Source of the DNA: Anaerovirgula multivorans
GTDB lineage: Bacteria > Bacillota > Clostridia > Peptostreptococcales > Natronincolaceae
Assembly (NCBI RefSeq): GCF_900188145.1
Contig: NZ_FZOJ01000001.1
Coordinates: forward strand, 1-64,000
Length of the DNA stretch: 64,000 nt
Reading direction: 5' to 3'
Shown here: one piece after another, positions 34,498 to 43,279 of the stretch
Numbering within the stretch: the stretch's first letter is position 1
Layout of the letters: each line of letters begins with the position of its first letter
Notes under the pieces: generated by a model
Database searches by the model: none
Told to the model about the DNA's origin: nothing
Seen by the model: only the letters and a program-made list of their open reading frames with translations
Made by a program: the position numbers and the translations under genes

Positions 34498-34701
34498 ATG
34501 GAAAATCCTTGGACAACAGTTTGTGTACACATATCAGAGTGTGAAAAAATTGCAATCAAGGTAGAGGAAATAACAGAAGAAGATGGCAACATTTATTACA
34601 TTATAAATTTTGGTTCTACTGCAACCTTATTCCTGAATCATGAACAGCTTAAAACTATAAACCTGCAAAGTGGCCAACTACTGAATAAGGATAAGCAGTA
34701 G
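34498..34701 (+). CDS. Hypothetical early phage protein
   Basis: 67 residues from ATG after aaaggggg: MENPWTTVCVHISECEKIAI..., probably a small beta-rich protein. No family recognised. The longer open frame upstream has no ribosome site. Confidence 0.5.
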   Translation: MENPWTTVCVHISECEKIAIKVEEITEEDGNIYYIINFGSTATLFLNHEQLKTINLQSGQLLNKDKQ

Positions 34702-34731
34702 TTGAAGTGAAAGAGTTAAGGGGGAGATACT

Positions 34732-35283
34732 TTGAAAATCAAATCAAATGGGGCTATCAACCTAATATATATACTTGTTTTGCTTATGGTGGTAGTTGGA
34801 TTTCGAACTATCATCAGTGAAAGACAAAAGCAGATTTCCATGATGTATGAAAGAAATAACCAGCTACTTGAGGAACTTAAAGCATTGCAGCATAAAAAGG
34901 AGATACTAGAGGGGATTTTGCTTAAAGATAAAAAGCGAATCAATGGATTAGAGGAAGAGGTAGAAAGACTACGAGTTATAAGAGCTAGAGTAACAGCATA
35001 CTCTCCAATGGACAACGTATCAGGAATATGTGCTGATGAGGACCCAAGCATCACTGCGACAGGGACTACACCTACAATAGGGGTGGCTGCAGCAGATCCG
35101 GACAAGCTTGAATACGGAACCAAACTATATATACCTGGCTATGGCAATGCAGTTATAGAGGACACCGGAGCAGCCCTAAGGAGAGGAAAAGATTTAAGGT
35201 TAGACATAGTAATGAATTCCCATAAAGAGGCTGTTGAGTGGGGAGTAAAAGAATTAGATGTAATTTTACAAAGGAGGAATTAG
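34732..35283 (+). CDS. 3D-domain (double-psi beta-barrel) protein with N-terminal membrane anchor
   Basis: 183 residues from TTG after aagggggag. Residues 8-25 are a membrane segment, residues about 32-85 a coiled coil, and residues about 88-180 a 3D domain: VTAYSPMDNVSGICA, TATGTTPTIGVAAADPDKLEYGTKLYIPG, then EDTGAAL and RLDIVM with the three conserved acidic positions. 3D domains occur in lytic transglycosylase-like proteins (RpfB and MltA relatives). An extracellular wall-acting protein among early genes is unusual, as lysis genes are elsewhere in this prophage. Confidence 0.78.
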   Translation: MKIKSNGAINLIYILVLLMVVVGFRTIISERQKQISMMYERNNQLLEELKALQHKKEILEGILLKDKKRINGLEEEVERLRVIRARVTAYSPMDNVSGICADEDPSITATGTTPTIGVAAADPDKLEYGTKLYIPGYGNAVIEDTGAALRRGKDLRLDIVMNSHKEAVEWGVKELDVILQRRN

Positions 35284-35285
35284 CG

Positions 35286-35663
35286 ATGCTTGAAAAAGCA
35301 ATTGAAAAGATAAGAAGTGAAGTGAATCAGAACAGCAATAACTCATATAACCAGGTGATCGGAGAGCTTCTTTTAAAGCATCTAAACAAAAACCCAGAGG
35401 CAGCAGAGAAAATTCTAGCAGAGGGCAAAACCATAGCCAAAAGCTTAGATGCAATGAAAAAGGTTGCAGGAAAAAAGAAAACAGGAAACTTTGCAATGCT
35501 AACCCTAGAGGAAGGATTTAAAGCAGTTCTGGACTATTACGGTATAAAAGCGGAAGTAAAAATAGAGGTTCCAGAACCACCAGAGTTAGTTAGTGTTGAT
35601 AGTAAGCCAGCTGTAGAAAAGAAGAAGATAGACTTTGATATTAAGCTTGAAGAGTTATTGTAG
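35286..35663 (+). CDS. PcfK-like family protein
   Basis: 125 residues from ATG after aaaggagg: an N-terminal helical region with a LLLKHLNKNPEAAEKIL segment, then FAMLTLEEGFKAVLDYYGI and an acidic, proline-containing tail. The pattern and the position directly before a PcfJ protein fit the PcfK-like family, first named in conjugative plasmids of enterococci. The role in phages is unknown. Confidence 0.65.
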   Translation: MLEKAIEKIRSEVNQNSNNSYNQVIGELLLKHLNKNPEAAEKILAEGKTIAKSLDAMKKVAGKKKTGNFAMLTLEEGFKAVLDYYGIKAEVKIEVPEPPELVSVDSKPAVEKKKIDFDIKLEELL

Positions 35664-35674
35664 GAGGTGTGGAT

Positions 35675-37261
35675 ATGCCAGAATTAGCAAAACAGGAAGC
35701 AAAGAATTATTTAGCTCACTTTCCTAAAAAGATTAGTAAAGAGCTAGTTGATTATGTTACCAACGAAGTACTTTTAAGCAGTCGGTACATATTTACCCAT
35801 AGGGTAAAGAAACAGCAATATGGCTATTGTACACACTGTAGAAAAGAATTTAAGACTAAGAGTTTAAAGCACAATGAGAAGACTACATGTCCAGAATGTA
35901 ACAGCTGGTGCATTATAAAGGCCAGTGGACGTGGCAGAAAGCAAATGGTAGATGAAGGATACTTTACATGGTATGAAAAATCCGTAAAAAATCCCAAGGC
36001 AATAGTAGCTAGAGGAATAAATGTGATCAGAGATTATAGAGGGGATTACAAAAATGTTGAAACTAAATTTCACAACGAAGTATGGTACATTTTTGACTTT
36101 GATATGGAAGACGGACCGATTATGTTCAGGGAATGCACATGGTGGGGGAAATGGGTTCACGGAAAAAGAGGATATGAACGGATTCAAAATGTACATTGCT
36201 ATTTTTATCAATTCAATCGATCCTATATAGATTATGTAGGATATTCCGTAGAAAGTATCAAAGCAGCTGTAAAAGATACACCTTACAGCTGGAGTGGATG
36301 GGAGCAATATGATCATAAGGACATGGTGGAGTTTTTTGCTCTATACACAAAATATCCTTGCATAGAGTATCTAACAAAGCTAGGATTCAGCAATCTAGTT
36401 AGAGGCAAATTGCAGGGAGACAGGACATACAGTGCTATAAATTGGAGAGGGAAAAACTTATTTAGTGTTCTAAAAATTGATAAAAAAGATTTAACTGAGA
36501 TTAATGAACTCAAAAGAAAAGGAATCAAAATCAATATAACATTTGTTTTTCTCAGAATACTTCAAATGGCGAAAAAGAACAAGTGGAATCTGTCTGTAGA
36601 AGAAGCACTTGAGCTAAAAGAAGACTATGAATACTGTTTCGATGAATTAAAAGTGGTGGCTCAATACACAACTGGCAGGAAAATTATGAACTATATCGAT
36701 AAGCAGAGGAAAAAAGATATAAAACACTTAAATTCAAAGCCTCAAATACTCACTACATGGAGAGACTACATCGAAGATTGCATTAAACTTCAAAAAGACC
36801 TCACAAAAGAAAATGTGTTATTTCCTAAAAATATTTATACAGCTCATCAAAATACTATCAAACAAGTAAAAATCAAAGAAAATGAAGAATTCAACAAAAA
36901 AATCCAAGAGAGATCTAGGAAACTAAAAAATCTAAAATTTGAATACAAAAACCTGATGGTTAGGCCAGCAGAAAGCTCACTGGAATTAATAGAAGAAGGA
37001 AAAGCCCTTAACCATTGTGTCGGAAATTATGCTGAAAGGTATGCAAAGGGAGAAACAGCGATATTATTTATCAGAAAAATTAATGAACCTAATAAATCAT
37101 ATTTCACTGTAGAGGTGCGAGAAAACAGGGTGGCTCAAGTGAGAGGCAAGAACAATTGCAACCCCAATGATGAAGCAAAAGAATTTATAGAAGTCTTTAC
37201 GGAAGAGAAATTAAACAAGAAAAGCAAGAAAAATAAAGAAAAGATAGCTATTCCAGCATAG
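35675..37261 (+). CDS. PcfJ domain-containing protein
   Basis: 528 residues from ATG after ggaggtgtgg. Residues about 45-80 contain a zinc-ribbon-like C-x2-C ... C-x2-C (YCTHCRKEF, TCPECNSW). The C-terminal PcfJ signature is ALNHCVGNYAERYAKGETAILFIRK with FTVEVRENRVAQVRGKNN. The family is frequent in phages and conjugative elements, always with a PcfK-like neighbour, and its function has not been worked out to my knowledge. It may act on nucleic acid, given the zinc ribbon and basic character. Confidence 0.8.
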   Translation: MPELAKQEAKNYLAHFPKKISKELVDYVTNEVLLSSRYIFTHRVKKQQYGYCTHCRKEFKTKSLKHNEKTTCPECNSWCIIKASGRGRKQMVDEGYFTWYEKSVKNPKAIVARGINVIRDYRGDYKNVETKFHNEVWYIFDFDMEDGPIMFRECTWWGKWVHGKRGYERIQNVHCYFYQFNRSYIDYVGYSVESIKAAVKDTPYSWSGWEQYDHKDMVEFFALYTKYPCIEYLTKLGFSNLVRGKLQGDRTYSAINWRGKNLFSVLKIDKKDLTEINELKRKGIKINITFVFLRILQMAKKNKWNLSVEEALELKEDYEYCFDELKVVAQYTTGRKIMNYIDKQRKKDIKHLNSKPQILTTWRDYIEDCIKLQKDLTKENVLFPKNIYTAHQNTIKQVKIKENEEFNKKIQERSRKLKNLKFEYKNLMVRPAESSLELIEEGKALNHCVGNYAERYAKGETAILFIRKINEPNKSYFTVEVRENRVAQVRGKNNCNPNDEAKEFIEVFTEEKLNKKSKKNKEKIAIPA

Positions 37262-37277
37262 ACAAGGAGGAGAGAGG

Positions 37278-38270
37278 ATGAACCAAGTTACCATAAACAG
37301 GACCCCCGACCTTATAGCAGCTGAAATAAACAATATAAAAAACCAAACTAGAAAAATAGTACTATATAACAGTATTGAGATAGGCCGGAGGCTTACAGAG
37401 GCTAAAACCTTGATTTCACATGGGGAATGGGGCAAGTGGTTAGAGGAATCAGTTGATTATTCTCAAAGTACGGCAAATAATTTAATGCGGATTTTTCAGG
37501 AATATGGAGCAGATCAAATAAGCCTTTTAGGAGAGGCAAAATCCCAAGCGTTTGGGAATTTAAGCTATTCACAGGCAGTTGCACTCTTAGGTGTACCCAA
37601 AGAAGAAAGGGAACAATTCATAGAAGAGAATGAAGTAGAGAATATGTCTACTAGAGAACTTCAAAGAGCTATCAAGGAAAAAGAGCAGGCTATTAAGGAA
37701 AAGCAAGAATTAGAACTAAAGTTAGAAACTACCAAAAAAGAAGTGGAAACAAAGCATCAATTATATGAAACAGTCTCAAAAAGCTATAACAGACTAGAGG
37801 AAACAAATAAAGAACATTATCAAAGAGCAGAAAACCTTCATATAGAACTTGAATTAACAAAGAAGAAACTTCAAGAAGCTGAAGCATCCGGTGATAGTGA
37901 AGAGGTTGAAGAGTTAGAGGCATCATTGAAAAAAACTCAGGAAGAATTGAATGATTATAAAAGGAAAATAGAGGAGTTGGAAAAGCAGCTGCAGGAAAAA
38001 CCTGTAGAAGTGAATGCAGAAACCATTGTTGAAAAAATTCCTGAGGAAATAGAAAAAGAGTTAAATGAGCTGAGAAAAAAAGCAAGCCAAAGCAATGAAA
38101 GCAGTAAAACTAAAGTAGAATTTTCGGTGCATTTTAAAGTGTTAGTCAAAGACTTTAATGACCTGTTAGATTCCTTAGAGGAAATAAGAGCATCAGAAGG
38201 TCAAGAGGATTTTGAAAAACATAAGAATGCTGTCATTAAGTTAATGGATAAGATGAAAGAAAACTTATGA
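37278..38270 (+). CDS. DUF3102 family protein with long coiled coil
   Basis: 330 residues from ATG after aaggaggagagagg. Residues 1-about 130 match DUF3102 (IGRRLTEAKTLISHGEWGKWLEESVDYSQSTANNLMRIFQEYG). Residues about 135-265 are coiled coil and the last 60 a helical domain. The family is common in Firmicutes mobile elements and resembles proteins linked to ParB-like or replication functions; none is proven. Confidence 0.75.
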   Translation: MNQVTINRTPDLIAAEINNIKNQTRKIVLYNSIEIGRRLTEAKTLISHGEWGKWLEESVDYSQSTANNLMRIFQEYGADQISLLGEAKSQAFGNLSYSQAVALLGVPKEEREQFIEENEVENMSTRELQRAIKEKEQAIKEKQELELKLETTKKEVETKHQLYETVSKSYNRLEETNKEHYQRAENLHIELELTKKKLQEAEASGDSEEVEELEASLKKTQEELNDYKRKIEELEKQLQEKPVEVNAETIVEKIPEEIEKELNELRKKASQSNESSKTKVEFSVHFKVLVKDFNDLLDSLEEIRASEGQEDFEKHKNAVIKLMDKMKENL

Positions 38271-38315
38271 ATACCAGGACTAAAGGTGGCACAGATCATC
38301 GGAGGTGAAGATGAC

Positions 38316-38504
38316 ATGGAGAAGCCATTGCCTAAAAAAATAAAAATTGTTAGGGTCATAAGAGCAACATTCTGGTACTCAAAATCAATAGGAATCGTCC
38401 TTGGGGTAGTAGGTACCTGGAGAGAAAACTATTTAACGGATTATATGAATAAGAGAGGACTATACATGGTTGATTTTGAGGATTGTGAAATAGTTGAAGA
38501 ATAA
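38316..38504 (+). CDS. Hypothetical small phage protein
   Basis: 62 residues from ATG after ggaggtgaa: MEKPLPKKIKIVRVIRATFW..., ending in an acidic tail DFEDCEIVEE. Unknown function. It ends just before the strong terminator at 38529. Confidence 0.5.
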   Translation: MEKPLPKKIKIVRVIRATFWYSKSIGIVLGVVGTWRENYLTDYMNKRGLYMVDFEDCEIVEE

Positions 38505-38528
38505 GATTTTCAAAAATAAGGCACAGAA

Positions 38529-38570
38529 AAAACACATTACGCTACCGGCAAAGTAAGAGTAATGTGTTTT
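38529..38570. terminator. Inverted repeat after the first early operon
   Basis: Perfect 12-bp arms aaaacacattac (38529-38540) and gtaatgtgtttt (38559-38570) with an 18-base loop. The A and T runs at both ends are symmetrical, so it could stop transcription in either direction. Confidence 0.65.
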
Positions 38571-38603
38571 CTATCAGAGGTTAAGAAAAACCTTTAATTC
38601 AAT

Positions 38604-38699
38604 TGTAAAATAATTACACTGAAAAGTCAATATTTTACAGCAATATCAAGCTTTTTTCGGGCTTGTAATAGGTATTAACGAATCGACGAAACAGTGTAA
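38604..38699. other. Candidate replication origin region before the HUH initiator gene
   Basis: The gene-free stretch 38571-38861 holds clustered inverted repeats: tgtaa/ttaca (38604-38618), ttacactg (38614-38621) with cagtgtaa (38692-38699), and caagc/gcttg (38647-38665) around a T-rich loop. It lies directly upstream of the rolling-circle-type initiator gene, the usual place for a double-strand origin. No nick site can be assigned from sequence alone. Confidence 0.35.
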
Positions 38700-38861
38700 A
38701 TAGAAAAAATATCAACTGACAAGAAAAATCAAATAGAAAATTAATAGATAATAGATATTTGTTTCTATTTCTCCCAAATTTCAAAAAAAGAAATTAGGGG
38801 GACAAGAGGGGGAAGAGAAACAGATCTTCTCCCTTTATTTTTAAAACCGGGGGAAAAAGAA

Positions 38862-39617
38862 ATGCCATATAGAGAGAAAAGAATATTCAGTGGACCAATA
38901 TTAGAGGTGGAGATATTTCCTATATCATTAAGACAAAAAAAGCAACCTAGGGCAAAAAAGAAAAAGTTAACAGTTCCAAAACAGAAAAGGTTGAATGATA
39001 AAAATTCAAAAAAGCATTTAATAAGATTAATCAATACAAATTTTACGGATGAAGATCTTGCTATCCATCTTTCATACAGAGATGAGGATTTGCCAGAAAA
39101 TGAAGAAGAAGCTAGAAAAGATATAAAAAATTTTTTCAGGAGAGCAAAATATCACATAAAGAGAAATGGATTACCTGCATTAAAATACATAGCAGTAATT
39201 GAGTATAGAGAAGAAAAAGAGGGAGGGGAGACAGCAAGACTCCATCATCATATTGTCATGAGTGGAGGAATAGATAGGGACAAAGTAGAGGAGCTATGGG
39301 GAAAGGGCTGGGCAAATACAAAAAGGCTACAAGCAGATGAATATGGTTATGAGGCTCTAGCAAGATATATATCCAAGGACCCTAGAGGGAGCAAAAGATG
39401 GACTCAATCAAAAAACCTAAAACAACCTAAAGTAGAGGTGAGTGACAGCAGGTATAAAAGCAAGAAAAAAATTGAAGAGATAGCAAAGGCACCAGAGGAT
39501 AGAGAATTTTTCTCTAAGAAATATCCAGGATACATATTAAATTCATGCAAGGTAGAGGTAAATGAGATTACAGCTGGTACTCATATCTATATAAAAATGA
39601 GGAAGCTGCAGATATAA
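38862..39617 (+). CDS. HUH-type (rolling-circle) replication initiator-like protein
   Basis: 251 residues with a basic N-terminus (KKQPRAKKKKL). The metal-binding HUH motif is RLHHHIVMSGG (His128-130), followed by GYEALARYISKD with the likely nucleophile Tyr169 (Y-x2-K). This matches REP/gene II-like replication-associated proteins found in prophages and plasmids of Clostridia. It would nick the origin and start rolling-circle or theta-to-sigma replication of phage DNA. The ATG follows gggggaaaaa. Confidence 0.75.
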   Translation: MPYREKRIFSGPILEVEIFPISLRQKKQPRAKKKKLTVPKQKRLNDKNSKKHLIRLINTNFTDEDLAIHLSYRDEDLPENEEEARKDIKNFFRRAKYHIKRNGLPALKYIAVIEYREEKEGGETARLHHHIVMSGGIDRDKVEELWGKGWANTKRLQADEYGYEALARYISKDPRGSKRWTQSKNLKQPKVEVSDSRYKSKKKIEEIAKAPEDREFFSKKYPGYILNSCKVEVNEITAGTHIYIKMRKLQI

Positions 39618-39637
39618 AAAAAGGAAGGAGAGAAGTC

Positions 39638-39799
39638 ATGAGTGATAGTAATTGTTGTGGAAAGTGCAACTTTTTTAAAGAGGGTGAGTTAGTATCAACT
39701 ATAGGGAAATGTTTTATTACCAGTGAAATCAAGAAAGCAGATGAATATTGTACAAAAACAAACTATTTTAGAAAAAAAGACCAAAAGGAAAATCATTAG
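39638..39799 (+). CDS. Small cysteine-rich protein
   Basis: 53 residues from ATG after aaggaaggag. Five cysteines (NCCGKCNFF, GKCF, EYCTK) suggest one zinc site. The pattern resembles small metal-binding proteins common in phage early regions. Unknown function. Confidence 0.6.
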   Translation: MSDSNCCGKCNFFKEGELVSTIGKCFITSEIKKADEYCTKTNYFRKKDQKENH

Positions 39800-39817
39800 C
39801 TAAGGGGGCACAAAATT

Positions 39818-40333
39818 TTGAAAAATAATTACATGGCCAACAAGGGAATGTTTTTTGAGAAAGAAGTCATGATGGCCAACAATCAATATAAAGAAAGAGG
39901 AATTGCTCTAATTCAAAAAATCAGTACTCCATGGAAAGTGATTAGAGAAGGAAAAAGAATTACATCAGCATTTCCAGAAGGGAAAAGCACACTAGATTTT
40001 AGAGGTACTGTATCAGAAGGAATTTCAATTTCATTTGATTGCAAGGAGACCATTGAAGAAAAAGGCCTTCCTTTACAAAACATAGAGGCTCATCAAATCG
40101 AGTATATGAAAAATGCCACGGAGGTGGGCGAGATAACATTCCTATTATGTTTCATCTTACCACTGAATAAGCGATTTTATATACCTGGTGAAGTTGCTAT
40201 CTACTACTGGGACAGATGGCAGAAAAATAAAAGGAAACATGGGTACAATTATATACCAGTAAAAAGCATGATAGAGGTTAAATCTAGGCATGGAATTGTA
40301 CTAGATTACTTAGCTGCTTTAGAGGTGATATAG
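39818..40333 (+). CDS. RecU-like Holliday junction resolvase
   Basis: 171 residues from TTG after aaggggg. The RecU pattern is clear: NKGMFFEKEVMMANNQYKERGIALIQKI, SAFPEGKSTLDFRG, ISFDCKET with the nuclease Asp/Glu/Lys, and ITFLLCFILP. It would cut branched DNA arising in phage replication and prepare it for packaging. Confidence 0.85.
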   Translation: MKNNYMANKGMFFEKEVMMANNQYKERGIALIQKISTPWKVIREGKRITSAFPEGKSTLDFRGTVSEGISISFDCKETIEEKGLPLQNIEAHQIEYMKNATEVGEITFLLCFILPLNKRFYIPGEVAIYYWDRWQKNKRKHGYNYIPVKSMIEVKSRHGIVLDYLAALEVI

Positions 40334-40370
40334 TTTTTAGAATATGTGAAACAAAAAGGAGGTTGTAGTT

Positions 40371-40589
40371 TTGGAAAGACAAGAAGAATATAACAAGATA
40401 CTAGACGAAGATAACACAATGCTAGTAGAAGATAATGAGATATTAAGAAATAAAATTACTGCTATCGAAAATTTTATAGATAGAACAAGCATCGAAGTGA
40501 CTGAGGCATTAAAAAGTCATACCCAAATAGATACTGATTATTTTATAGGGCAAAGAAGTATTTTAACCAGTATTAAGAAATTAATATAA
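40371..40589 (+). CDS. Hypothetical phage protein, helical
   Basis: 72 residues from TTG after aaaaggaggttg. The N-terminal half is a coiled coil (NKILDEDNTMLVEDNEILRNK). No family recognised. Confidence 0.55.
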   Translation: MERQEEYNKILDEDNTMLVEDNEILRNKITAIENFIDRTSIEVTEALKSHTQIDTDYFIGQRSILTSIKKLI

Positions 40590-40621
40590 GTTATATTTTA
40601 GGATCTATCCGAAAGGGGGGA

Positions 40622-40717
40622 ATGAACTTGCACCGCAATAATAAATGGTTACGCTATCTGCTGTACATATTGCTGATAGTCTTACTCTTTATATCATACG
40701 AAGTTAAGGAGGTTTGA
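40622..40717 (+). CDS. Very small membrane protein
   Basis: 31 residues: a basic start (MNLHRNNKW), one hydrophobic helix (YLLYILLIVLLFI) and a short acidic end. aaaggggggaatg lies upstream; TTG at 40628 may be the true start. Its stop overlaps the ribosome site of the next gene. Function unknown. Confidence 0.5.
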   Translation: MNLHRNNKWLRYLLYILLIVLLFISYEVKEV

Positions 40718-40721
40718 TTTC

Positions 40722-41066
40722 ATGAGAAATTTAAGCGATATTATTGAAGATTGTAAGTTAAATGGTAGACCAACTTATGAAGAATTAAGGTATTCAGTTT
40801 TAGTAATGACAGGAATTTTAAATATGGTAAATCATGAGTTAATCAAATTGTATGTTGAAGGTAAGATGCCTAATGAATTCATTAGGAAAATGAAGCTTGA
40901 AGGTGGCACATGCACCATGTATAGCAATGCATTAAATAAACCTCCCAAAGAATATCTTGGTTGGAACAATGACCCCGAGAATCCTGAATATCAGAGGTTT
41001 CATGCAATAGGAAGTAAACTCATTGATAAAGCTTTAAAAGGCGAATTACCAAACCAAAAGAAATAA
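40722..41066 (+). CDS. Hypothetical phage protein
   Basis: 114 residues from ATG after aaggaggtttg. It reads MRNLSDIIEDCKLNGRPTYE... with a mid segment EGGTCTMYSNALNKPPKEYLGW and a helical end. I see no known domain. It lies in the middle early operon. Confidence 0.6.
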   Translation: MRNLSDIIEDCKLNGRPTYEELRYSVLVMTGILNMVNHELIKLYVEGKMPNEFIRKMKLEGGTCTMYSNALNKPPKEYLGWNNDPENPEYQRFHAIGSKLIDKALKGELPNQKK

Positions 41067-41138
41067 AGTTAATGTCACACTACAATATAAAGAACTGCCA
41101 GATCTTTAAAAAATGCGACATTGAAAGGAGGAAATAAA

Positions 41139-41333
41139 TTGACTTGGTACGAAAAATTTATTGGGAGCAAAGAGAAATTAGCAACAATACTAGCAAAAGG
41201 ACATAATATTTGTTCGGACTGTCAATCTGACAGAAAAATTTGTAATGCTGAAAAAAATCAAAATTGCGCAATGCAATGGCTCGAAAGCGACCCAAAACAA
41301 GATTTATATGTGAGCTATCAAAAGCCAAAATAA
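41139..41333 (+). CDS. Small zinc-binding-like protein
   Basis: 64 residues from TTG after gaaaggagg. Cysteines in ICSDCQ, KICNAE and NCAMQW suggest one zinc site. The function is unknown. Confidence 0.55.
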   Translation: MTWYEKFIGSKEKLATILAKGHNICSDCQSDRKICNAEKNQNCAMQWLESDPKQDLYVSYQKPK

Positions 41334-41402
41334 GTCACATTTCAATTACAGTATGCAGTTGCATCTATTTTAGAAAATACGAAACATGAAAGGGTGAAAA
41401 TA

Positions 41403-41789
41403 ATGAAAGAAAATTTAATGACACCAGAAGAAGTTAATATGTTTAATGAATTATGTGAAAAAGTCACCAAAAGAGTAGGAGATATTGTTCAAGTTATACA
41501 TCCTAGTTGGAATTATGATGGATGTTTAATGGAGGATTATGGAGGTTTGGTAGCTGTTTTAAGAAAGCCATCTGGTTGTAGTTGTTGTAGCGATGAAGAA
41601 ATATCATTTGATATAACTGATACTATGCTATATGACGAAGATTTTATTGCTAATTATAAACAAGTAGAAAAAGAAAAAGCTGATAAATTAAAAAAGAAAA
41701 AAGAAGAAGCAGCAGAGCAAAAAAGATTAGAACAAGAAGAAACCAACAAAAAACTTTATGAGAAATTAAAAGAAAGGTATGAAAAATAA
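41403..41789 (+). CDS. Hypothetical phage protein with Cys cluster and basic coiled-coil tail
   Basis: 128 residues from ATG after gaaagggtg. The middle has a GCSCCSDEE cluster; residues about 95-128 are a charged coiled coil (KEKADKLKKKKEEAAEQKR). No family recognised. Confidence 0.55.
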   Translation: MKENLMTPEEVNMFNELCEKVTKRVGDIVQVIHPSWNYDGCLMEDYGGLVAVLRKPSGCSCCSDEEISFDITDTMLYDEDFIANYKQVEKEKADKLKKKKEEAAEQKRLEQEETNKKLYEKLKERYEK

Positions 41790-41870
41790 CTGTCTCAATA
41801 CGCACTTCAATCACCGGATGCAGCTGCCGAAGCTATCTATACTTAGGAGTTAATGAGGGGAGGCATTTAA

Positions 41871-42122
41871 ATGAGTGAAAATAACTGGATTTCAGTAAGT
41901 GATAAACTTCCAGAAGTAAATCAACATGTTCTTTTGTTTTTAGAGAACAATGAAGGCGAAAAAGCACAAGTGGTAGGATATATATTTTTCTCAAAAGACA
42001 AGAAATTTGAAAAGTGTAATAATGAATTTTCTGTTTATAATGGCGAATCATTACCTGATTTTTTAAGAAAAGAATGTGTTTTAGCATGGCAACTACTACC
42101 CAAGCCGTACAAACTAAAGTGA
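41871..42122 (+). CDS. DUF551 domain protein
   Basis: 83 residues from ATG after ggggaggca. It begins NWISVSDKLPEVNQHVLLF and ends with VLAWQLLPKPY, the two marks of DUF551, a small domain frequent in phage genomes. Its function is not established. Confidence 0.8.
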   Translation: MSENNWISVSDKLPEVNQHVLLFLENNEGEKAQVVGYIFFSKDKKFEKCNNEFSVYNGESLPDFLRKECVLAWQLLPKPYKLK

Positions 42123-42164
42123 CACATTTCAATTATTTGATGTAATGAAGAGGAGGTTTTGATA

Positions 42165-42560
42165 ATGTGTGATATAGGTTATTGCAAGCATTGTAATGAA
42201 ATGATTATGATAGAGTGTCCAGATGAGGCTACAAAAGAAGAAAAAAATCAAATAGCAACAAAGTATTGTAAATGTGAGAAAGCAGAATATGAGGCGAAGA
42301 AAGAACTTGAGATAGAAAAGGCAAAGCAAAGGATTCAACAACTTTTTGGTGAAGAGGCGGAAAAAATGGGATTTGATTTAATTGCTGAAGAGGATATACA
42401 TAATCTTATGAACTTCGTCGTTTTCTTAATAGCAAATAAAAAAATCAAGGGAACAACTATCGAAATCAATGGAATGACCAAGGCTAAAATATCTATTTCA
42501 TCAAAAGGTAAAATCAACATTGAAAGAGCACAAGCTATAAAATATAAACTCGAAGCCTAA
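42165..42560 (+). CDS. Hypothetical phage protein with N-terminal Cys motif
   Basis: 131 residues from ATG after agaggaggtt. A short Cys-rich N-terminus (MCDIGYCKHCNEM, CPDE, KYCKCEK) precedes a helix and a C-terminal region ending in GKINIERAQAIKYK. The function is unknown. Confidence 0.55.
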   Translation: MCDIGYCKHCNEMIMIECPDEATKEEKNQIATKYCKCEKAEYEAKKELEIEKAKQRIQQLFGEEAEKMGFDLIAEEDIHNLMNFVVFLIANKKIKGTTIEINGMTKAKISISSKGKINIERAQAIKYKLEA

Positions 42561-42587
42561 ATACTTTGATATAAGAGGGTGAGCTGG

Positions 42588-42818
42588 ATGAGTATATTAA
42601 AGTGTTACTGCTGCGGAAAATCATCTAGAAATGCTATAAATTTAATCGTCATTGGGAACAAATCCTACTGCAGTAAGTGCATAAAGAAAATGAAAGTGAG
42701 AAAAACAGGAGCAAAAGTTAATTACTACACAAATCTAGGAACTAGATGTTTTGTAGAAGTAAGGGAAAGAGGATACGTTATAAGAGAGTATCATATAAAA
42801 GACCTGCAAATCGGATAG
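42588..42818 (+). CDS. Small zinc-ribbon protein
   Basis: 76 residues from ATG after agagggtga. Two C-x2-C pairs (KCYCCGKS and YCSKCIKK) form a zinc ribbon; the C-terminal part is beta-like and basic. It is the last early gene before the late regulator. Confidence 0.55.
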   Translation: MSILKCYCCGKSSRNAINLIVIGNKSYCSKCIKKMKVRKTGAKVNYYTNLGTRCFVEVRERGYVIREYHIKDLQIG

Positions 42819-42841
42819 AACGTCATAAAGGGGGAATGATC

Positions 42842-43279
42842 TTGAGAAAAGAAATAAAAACTTATATAGAAGCAGAGCTAAGATTTTATCATCAAACAAA
42901 AAAAGATCTAGAAGAGGCCAAAGATGATATCAGAGATGCTGGAGTATCGGAAGATAACATGGGCATTAGAGGAAGTAGCATTAGCAACGTAGTAGAATCA
43001 AAATCGCTTAGATTAATAACCAATAAAAGAATTAAAAAGCTTGAAGAAACTATAAGATCTATAGATATAGTTATAGGTGAACTTGATGAGCATAAATATA
43101 AGCTAGTAGAACTTAAATACTGGACAAGACCTAAGCTCCTAAGTGATATGGGAATAGCAAAGGAATTAAATATAGATCGGGCAACTCTGTATAGATGGAT
43201 AGATGGAATACTGATAGCTATAGCCATTGAATTAGGATTAGTAGAGGAGCCAAGTCTGCGACAATCATGCGACATTTAA
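42842..43279 (+). CDS. Late-gene transcriptional regulator (RinA/ArpU-like)
   Basis: 145 residues from TTG after aaaggggg. A long N-terminal helix is followed by VIGELDEHKYKLVELKYW and a C-terminal HTH (GIAKELNIDRATLYRWIDGILIAIAIELG). The pattern and location just before the packaging genes fit the RinA/ArpU-type activators of phage late transcription. The target promoter would lie downstream, before HNH-terminase, but I cannot pin it down. Confidence 0.7.
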   Translation: MRKEIKTYIEAELRFYHQTKKDLEEAKDDIRDAGVSEDNMGIRGSSISNVVESKSLRLITNKRIKKLEETIRSIDIVIGELDEHKYKLVELKYWTRPKLLSDMGIAKELNIDRATLYRWIDGILIAIAIELGLVEEPSLRQSCDI

